From: Pseudomonadota bacterium
GTDB taxonomy: Bacteria; Pseudomonadota; Alphaproteobacteria; Rhizobiales; Hyphomicrobiaceae
Assembly: GCA_003242645.1 (NCBI GenBank)
Contig: QGVC01000147.1
Location: 1 to 8,469, forward strand
Direction of reading: 5' to 3'
Length of the DNA: 8,469 nucleotides
Shown here in pieces: positions 5,335-8,469 of the stretch; within the stretch, counting starts at the first letter, position 1, and every line of letters starts with the position of its first letter. Both the position numbers and the translations under genes were made by a program. The notes beneath the pieces are model-generated. The model did no database searches and was not told the origin of the DNA. It saw only the letters and a program-made list of their open reading frames with translations.

Positions 5335-6309
5335 CTAGGGCCCTTTCGCATGCTGTAGCGCTGATTGAAAAGCCCGTATTACCCGAAAGGCGAGCCGCAT
5401 CGGCAGTACGAAAAGTGCCTCTTCGAGTGCGGCGTAAAGGCTACCCTCAGCCTTTCTTACTACTCTGCGGTACATCGCACGGGAGAGGCGGTAGGTTGCT
5501 GAGCCAGGCAAGCCTGCGACTCCAACCAGATTGTACAGATACGTCGCATAAGCGAGTTTTCGCCAGTTCGAGGCGAATCTGTCGCGCACCACGTCCCAAT
5601 CGACAGCATCGGTTTTGACGATTTCGAGTGCATCCAAGGCGTGGCGGAGGTTGAGTTTGCCATAGAGAAGCCCCCGATCCTCTAACATGTCGTGACCGAT
5701 CATGTAGCAGAGGTGGTCCGTAGATGACGGAATTCGAGCCCGGCCGGAGCCAAACTCAATGGTGCGGGAGTCACGCATTATACTCGCTGCAGACATTGAG
5801 GTTCTTGCATCGGGCGGCCGATGATGGATGTGCACCAGTCCGGGATAATCAGGTCTGTAGAGCTTACTGGCTGTATGACGCCTGCTGCGTCTCTCCCAAG
5901 GCAAGTAGCCGGCTTCGCGGAGTGGGGGAATACCGATCTCAAGCTCTTGCGGCAAAAGCATGAGATCTAGATCGGCTACTATTCGGCTGGTTCTCCCGGC
6001 GGAGGACGCCAAAGCTGCCGCGCCTGTCAGCAAGACAGGTACGACACCGGCCGAGTTCATGATATAGACCAGCTCGACCAACTGGTGCTGCAGGCGCTCA
6101 TTCCGTTCCCTATTCGCGTCATAAACGCTTTCCCAATATCCTCTAATACTTCGTTCTTCCTCAGTTCGGGCAGCAAATCCGGATTGCGCGACGTAAAGCT
6201 GAGGGGTGACCAAGTAGCGGTTCGCCAGATTGGTGAGTGATATCAATGAATCAAGAGGCGGGGGTTGTCCAAGAAGGGATTGGGCAAGCATCTCAAGAAG
6301 AGAGCGCAT
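5335..6309 (-). CDS. Nucleotidyltransferase-fold protein (NTP_transf_5 family)
   Basis: Cytoplasmic protein of 324 residues from the large polymerase-beta-like nucleotidyltransferase superfamily. The helical N-terminus (1-85) leads into VLLTGAAAL (92-100, with the family G96), then D113-L-D115-L-M, the metal-binding DxD, with the arginine R109 before it. V159-H-I-H162 matches the third beta-strand motif, and DHLCYMIGHD (198-207), LNLRHALDAL (219-228) and DW at 237-238 match the helical C-terminal part of the family. It starts 30 bp after the HlyD-type adaptor, so it is in one operon with the exporter. Its ATG has a weak GGA-rich leader. Members of this family recur beside HprK-related kinases. 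In lasso-peptide clusters one is thought to act on phosphorylated serine. Its nucleotide donor and acceptor here are unknown. Confidence 0.85.
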   Translation of the reverse strand: MRSLLEMLAQSLLGQPPPLDSLISLTNLANRYLVTPQLYVAQSGFAARTEEERSIRGYWESVYDANRERNERLQHQLVELVYIMNSAGVVPVLLTGAAALASSAGRTSRIVADLDLMLLPQELEIGIPPLREAGYLPWERRSRRHTASKLYRPDYPGLVHIHHRPPDARTSMSAASIMRDSRTIEFGSGRARIPSSTDHLCYMIGHDMLEDRGLLYGKLNLRHALDALEIVKTDAVDWDVVRDRFASNWRKLAYATYLYNLVGVAGLPGSATYRLSRAMYRRVVRKAEGSLYAALEEALFVLPMRLAFRVIRAFQSALQHAKGP

Positions 6310-6339
6310 ATCCGTTCCGTCGGGCTATTCGTCTGGCTG

Positions 6340-7665
6340 TTACGTTTCGCGGAAACTACGTTTCATTTGATCGACTATGGGTTTGATGAGGTATGAAATT
6401 ACCCTTCGATTGCCGGTCTCGATGAATGCTTCCACGGGCATGCCGGGGATCAGTTGTAGCCCGCCGAGGCGCTCTAGGTCAGCAGGATCAGGCGCAATCC
6501 GTGTAGGGTAGTAAGCCTGGTTCGTCCGCTCGTCATAACTAATATCTGGGGCAACGAATGAGACGATACCGCGTATCTCAGGGGTATCGTGTAGGTCAAA
6601 TGCTGGAAAGCGTAGGAGGACCTGCTGGCCAGCCGCGACCTTGTCGATATCGGCTGGGGTGACTTTGACCTCGACGACTAGGTCATCATCGTCCGGCACG
6701 ATCAGCATGATCGGCTCACCGGCGGAGATAACTCCACCGACGGTATGAACTTTCGATTGGTGAATCGTACCACCCGTAGGTGCCCGAATGTTAATTCTGG
6801 ACAACTGGTCTTCAGCTGCGGCTCTACGCTCTTCGAATTCGGCAATCTTCGCGTCCACCTCGCGAAGCTCATGCGCGGTTTGGCTCGAAAAATCTTTCTC
6901 CAGTTGCAGAGTTTGTATCTCGACCTCCGCTATTGCAGCGCGAGCTTCTGCGATTCGTGATACGAGTTGCGCACGTTCTCCCTCGAGCCGGGTTGCTTCG
7001 CGTTCATATGCAGTCAGCCGCGAAATCGAAACGAGCTGGTTCTTCCAAAGCTGGCGGACGCCCTGGATCTCTTTGCCAATAAGAGCAATCTCCTGTGCCT
7101 TTGCCTCCACTTGCGCAGAAAGGCCAATGATCTGCTTCTCAAGCTGCTCTTTCCGCTCGCGTAGTCGCGCTTTATTACCCTGCAGAGCGATCCAACGTAG
7201 CTCGAAGAGCCGCCGTTCGAGCGAAACAATTCTCGCTACGTCAGGGTCGCTCAGGCGTTCGACAAGTTCCGGAACAGGTTCAAACGCGTTCGCGCCGTCG
7301 CGCTCCGCGAGCAGTCGCGATTTGCGGGCATAGAGTTCATCCAGACCCTTTCTCACGATGTTTAGGTTGGCCCGCGGTATTGTGTCACTGAGCTGAACCA
7401 GCAAATCGCCAGCCTCGACGTTGTCTCCATCTCTGACAAATATTTTTCCTACGGTACCTCCTGTCGGGTGCTGCACCTTTTTCGCGTTAGAGGCGATAGC
7501 AACGTGTCCTTGCGCAATCACAGCACCCGAAACTTCTGCCATTGCAGCCCAAAGGCCCACTCCGCCACCGAGTATAAGAACCGCGATGAGGCCACCAAGC
7601 AAATTGCGATGCATAGAGCGCCGGTAGGGCGTCGCAGCGTGCCTTATTTCGCGGATGTTGGTCAT
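6340..7665 (-). CDS. Type I secretion periplasmic adaptor, HlyD/PrtE-like membrane fusion protein
   Basis: Inner-membrane-anchored adaptor that would link the ABC exporter to a TolC-like outer-membrane channel. Counted from the ATG: a basic cytoplasmic start, one transmembrane segment at about 22-42 (LLGGLIAVLILGGGVGLWAA), the first half of the lipoyl domain at about 61-94 (VQHPTGGTVGKIFVRDGDNV), a long alpha-helical hairpin with coiled-coil heptads at about 99-290, the second lipoyl half at RAPTGGTIH (294-302), then a beta-barrel and the family C-terminal ending. About 441 residues is typical. I chose the ATG at 7665 over the TTG directly before it (7668). Neither has a Shine-Dalgarno sequence. 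The 27-nt gap to the ABC gene is only 26% GC, which may aid ribosome binding. No outer-membrane channel gene is in the window. Confidence 0.9.
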   Translation of the reverse strand: MTNIREIRHAATPYRRSMHRNLLGGLIAVLILGGGVGLWAAMAEVSGAVIAQGHVAIASNAKKVQHPTGGTVGKIFVRDGDNVEAGDLLVQLSDTIPRANLNIVRKGLDELYARKSRLLAERDGANAFEPVPELVERLSDPDVARIVSLERRLFELRWIALQGNKARLRERKEQLEKQIIGLSAQVEAKAQEIALIGKEIQGVRQLWKNQLVSISRLTAYEREATRLEGERAQLVSRIAEARAAIAEVEIQTLQLEKDFSSQTAHELREVDAKIAEFEERRAAAEDQLSRINIRAPTGGTIHQSKVHTVGGVISAGEPIMLIVPDDDDLVVEVKVTPADIDKVAAGQQVLLRFPAFDLHDTPEIRGIVSFVAPDISYDERTNQAYYPTRIAPDPADLERLGGLQLIPGMPVEAFIETGNRRVISYLIKPIVDQMKRSFRET

Positions 7666-7692
7666 CAAGTTTGCAATATATTTAAACGTTCA
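7666..7692 (-). promoter_or_regulatory. AT-rich leader without Shine-Dalgarno before the adaptor gene
   Basis: The 27 nt between the ABC stop and the adaptor ATG contain 7 G/C bases and no purine-rich anti-16S match. An AT-rich single-stranded leader can be bound by ribosomal protein S1. The more likely explanation is re-initiation after the ABC gene. A four-codon ATG...TAA overlaps the ABC stop and is taken as chance. Confidence 0.3.
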
Positions 7693-8469
7693 TCAGATTG
7701 ACGTGCGAGATACACCGGTTTCACATTTGTAGAAGTGCCCTTTGGGTGGGGTTGCAAGCGAGGCGAGCACGCGATCTCGGGGTCCAAACATCTGCATTCG
7801 ACCTTGACGCATAACGAGAAGATAATCGACGGTAGCGAGCACATCTGCCCGATGGGATACGATAACGACAATTCCACCGCGGGCCTTGACGTTTTGAATT
7901 GCGGTCAAGAGGGCCGCTTCACCTGCGGTGTCAAGATTCGAGTTCGGCTCGTCCAGTACGATCAAGAAAGGATTGCCATATAGAGCACGCGCGAGCGCAA
8001 CCCGTTGGCGTTGCCCGGCCGACAGAGCAGCGCCGTTCTCGCCGATTTGGGTTTGGTAGCCATCGGGGAAGCTGACGATGAGCTCGTGTACGCAAGCCTG
8101 TTTTGCGGCCGCAATGATTTGTTCAGGATTCGCGTTTGGGTCAAAGCGCGAGATATTCTCTGCGATGGTCCCCTGAAAGAGTTCAATATCTTGTGGCAGG
8201 TACCCCAAATATCGGCCCAATTGCTCCGGTGGCCACTGATCAAGTGAAGCGCCGTCCAGCATAACTCTGCCGATCAGCGGACGCCACGCACCGACAAGCG
8301 CACGAGCAAGGGTCGATTTACCAGCACCGCTGGGTCCAATGATCCCGAGAGCTGTACCGGCTTCTAGACTGAATTCGAAGCCTTGCGCAGTAATGCGTTG
8401 GAAGCCCGGTGGCGCGATGGCAAGCGCTTCGACCACCAGCCTGGAGGACGGCGCGGGGAGGGGCATTGG
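7693..8469 (-). CDS. Type I secretion ABC transporter ATPase domain (PrtD-like), cut by the window edge
   Basis: C-terminal part of an inner-membrane ABC exporter that would power one-step secretion with the adjacent adaptor. The frame is open to the window end, and the first Met at 8464-8466 sits in a linker. PrtD/HlyB-type proteins have about 300 more residues with six membrane helices before it, so the gene continues outside the window. Counted from that Met: Walker A GPSGAGKST at 44-52, Q-loop Q92 (LGYLPQDIELF), signature LSAGQ at 148-152, Walker B LIVLDE at 168-173, and switch His H205 (VSHR). The phrasing VEALAIAPPG and WPPEQLGRYLGYLPQDIELF is that of the PrtD/AprD protease-type exporters. 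No C39 peptidase domain can be judged, as the N-terminus is missing. It is 27 bp upstream of the adaptor. Confidence 0.92.
   Translation of the reverse strand, partial: PMPLPAPSSRLVVEALAIAPPGFQRITAQGFEFSLEAGTALGIIGPSGAGKSTLARALVGAWRPLIGRVMLDGASLDQWPPEQLGRYLGYLPQDIELFQGTIAENISRFDPNANPEQIIAAAKQACVHELIVSFPDGYQTQIGENGAALSAGQRQRVALARALYGNPFLIVLDEPNSNLDTAGEAALLTAIQNVKARGGIVVIVSHRADVLATVDYLLVMRQGRMQMFGPRDRVLASLATPPKGHFYKCETGVSRTSI

Noticed and set aside
6788..7333. 181-codon plus-strand ORF opposite the adaptor gene
   Set aside because: Ser/Arg/Ala-rich low-complexity translation that mirrors the coiled-coil codons of the adaptor. Not a gene.
1..8469. tRNA, rRNA, CRISPR array, insertion sequence or attachment site
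   Set aside because: No clover-leaf-like, spaced-repeat, transposase or terminal inverted-repeat pattern was noticed on either strand.

Overview
The window reads as part of an exopolysaccharide locus of a Gram-negative bacterium next to a compact gene set that looks built to make, modify and export a small cationic peptide. Protein types (DUF3473-type deacetylase, PrtD/PrtE-type type I secretion, HprK-related kinase with an NTP_transf_5 partner, Tat-like leader ending in an AxA site) and the moderate-to-high GC suggest a proteobacterium, most likely an alphaproteobacterium of the Hyphomicrobiales/Bradyrhizobium kind. This placement is by feel for the families and no search was run.

Plus strand, 1-2615: three tightly spaced genes, probably the 3' end of a longer surface-polysaccharide operon. 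They encode a left-handed beta-helix O-acyltransferase, a polysaccharide deacetylase of the PEP-CTERM/EPS-locus type, and an extended SDR sugar-nucleotide epimerase/dehydratase. Positions 2616-2806 separate this operon from the convergent minus-strand genes. They hold a GC-rich hairpin and a short direct repeat, and no gene.

Minus strand, 8469 down to 2807 (read right to left): a PrtD-like ABC exporter (only the ATPase domain is inside the window), its PrtE/HlyD-like periplasmic adaptor, an NTP_transf_5 nucleotidyltransferase-fold protein, a 155-bp gap with a possible promoter and operator, an 88-residue small protein, a PqqD-HprK fusion kinase, and a NarL/FixJ-like regulator with a degenerate receiver domain.

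The most interesting feature is the 88-residue product. It has an RRDFLK twin-arginine-like leader, a hydrophobic stretch and an A-I-A cleavage-like site. The predicted 33-residue mature part has ten Lys/Arg, five His and no acidic residue, and ends in a short amphipathic segment resembling antimicrobial peptides. It lies directly upstream of a kinase carrying a PqqD domain (the fold that binds leader peptides in RiPP pathways) and near a nucleotidyltransferase and a type I exporter. HprK-like kinases and such nucleotidyltransferases are known as tailoring enzymes of some lasso peptides, but no lasso cyclase or protease is visible here. The working model is a peptide phosphorylation and nucleotidyl- or sugar-transfer system, exported by Tat or type I secretion, under local control and linked to EPS production. 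The domains and residues are read directly from the sequence. The pathway is inference.
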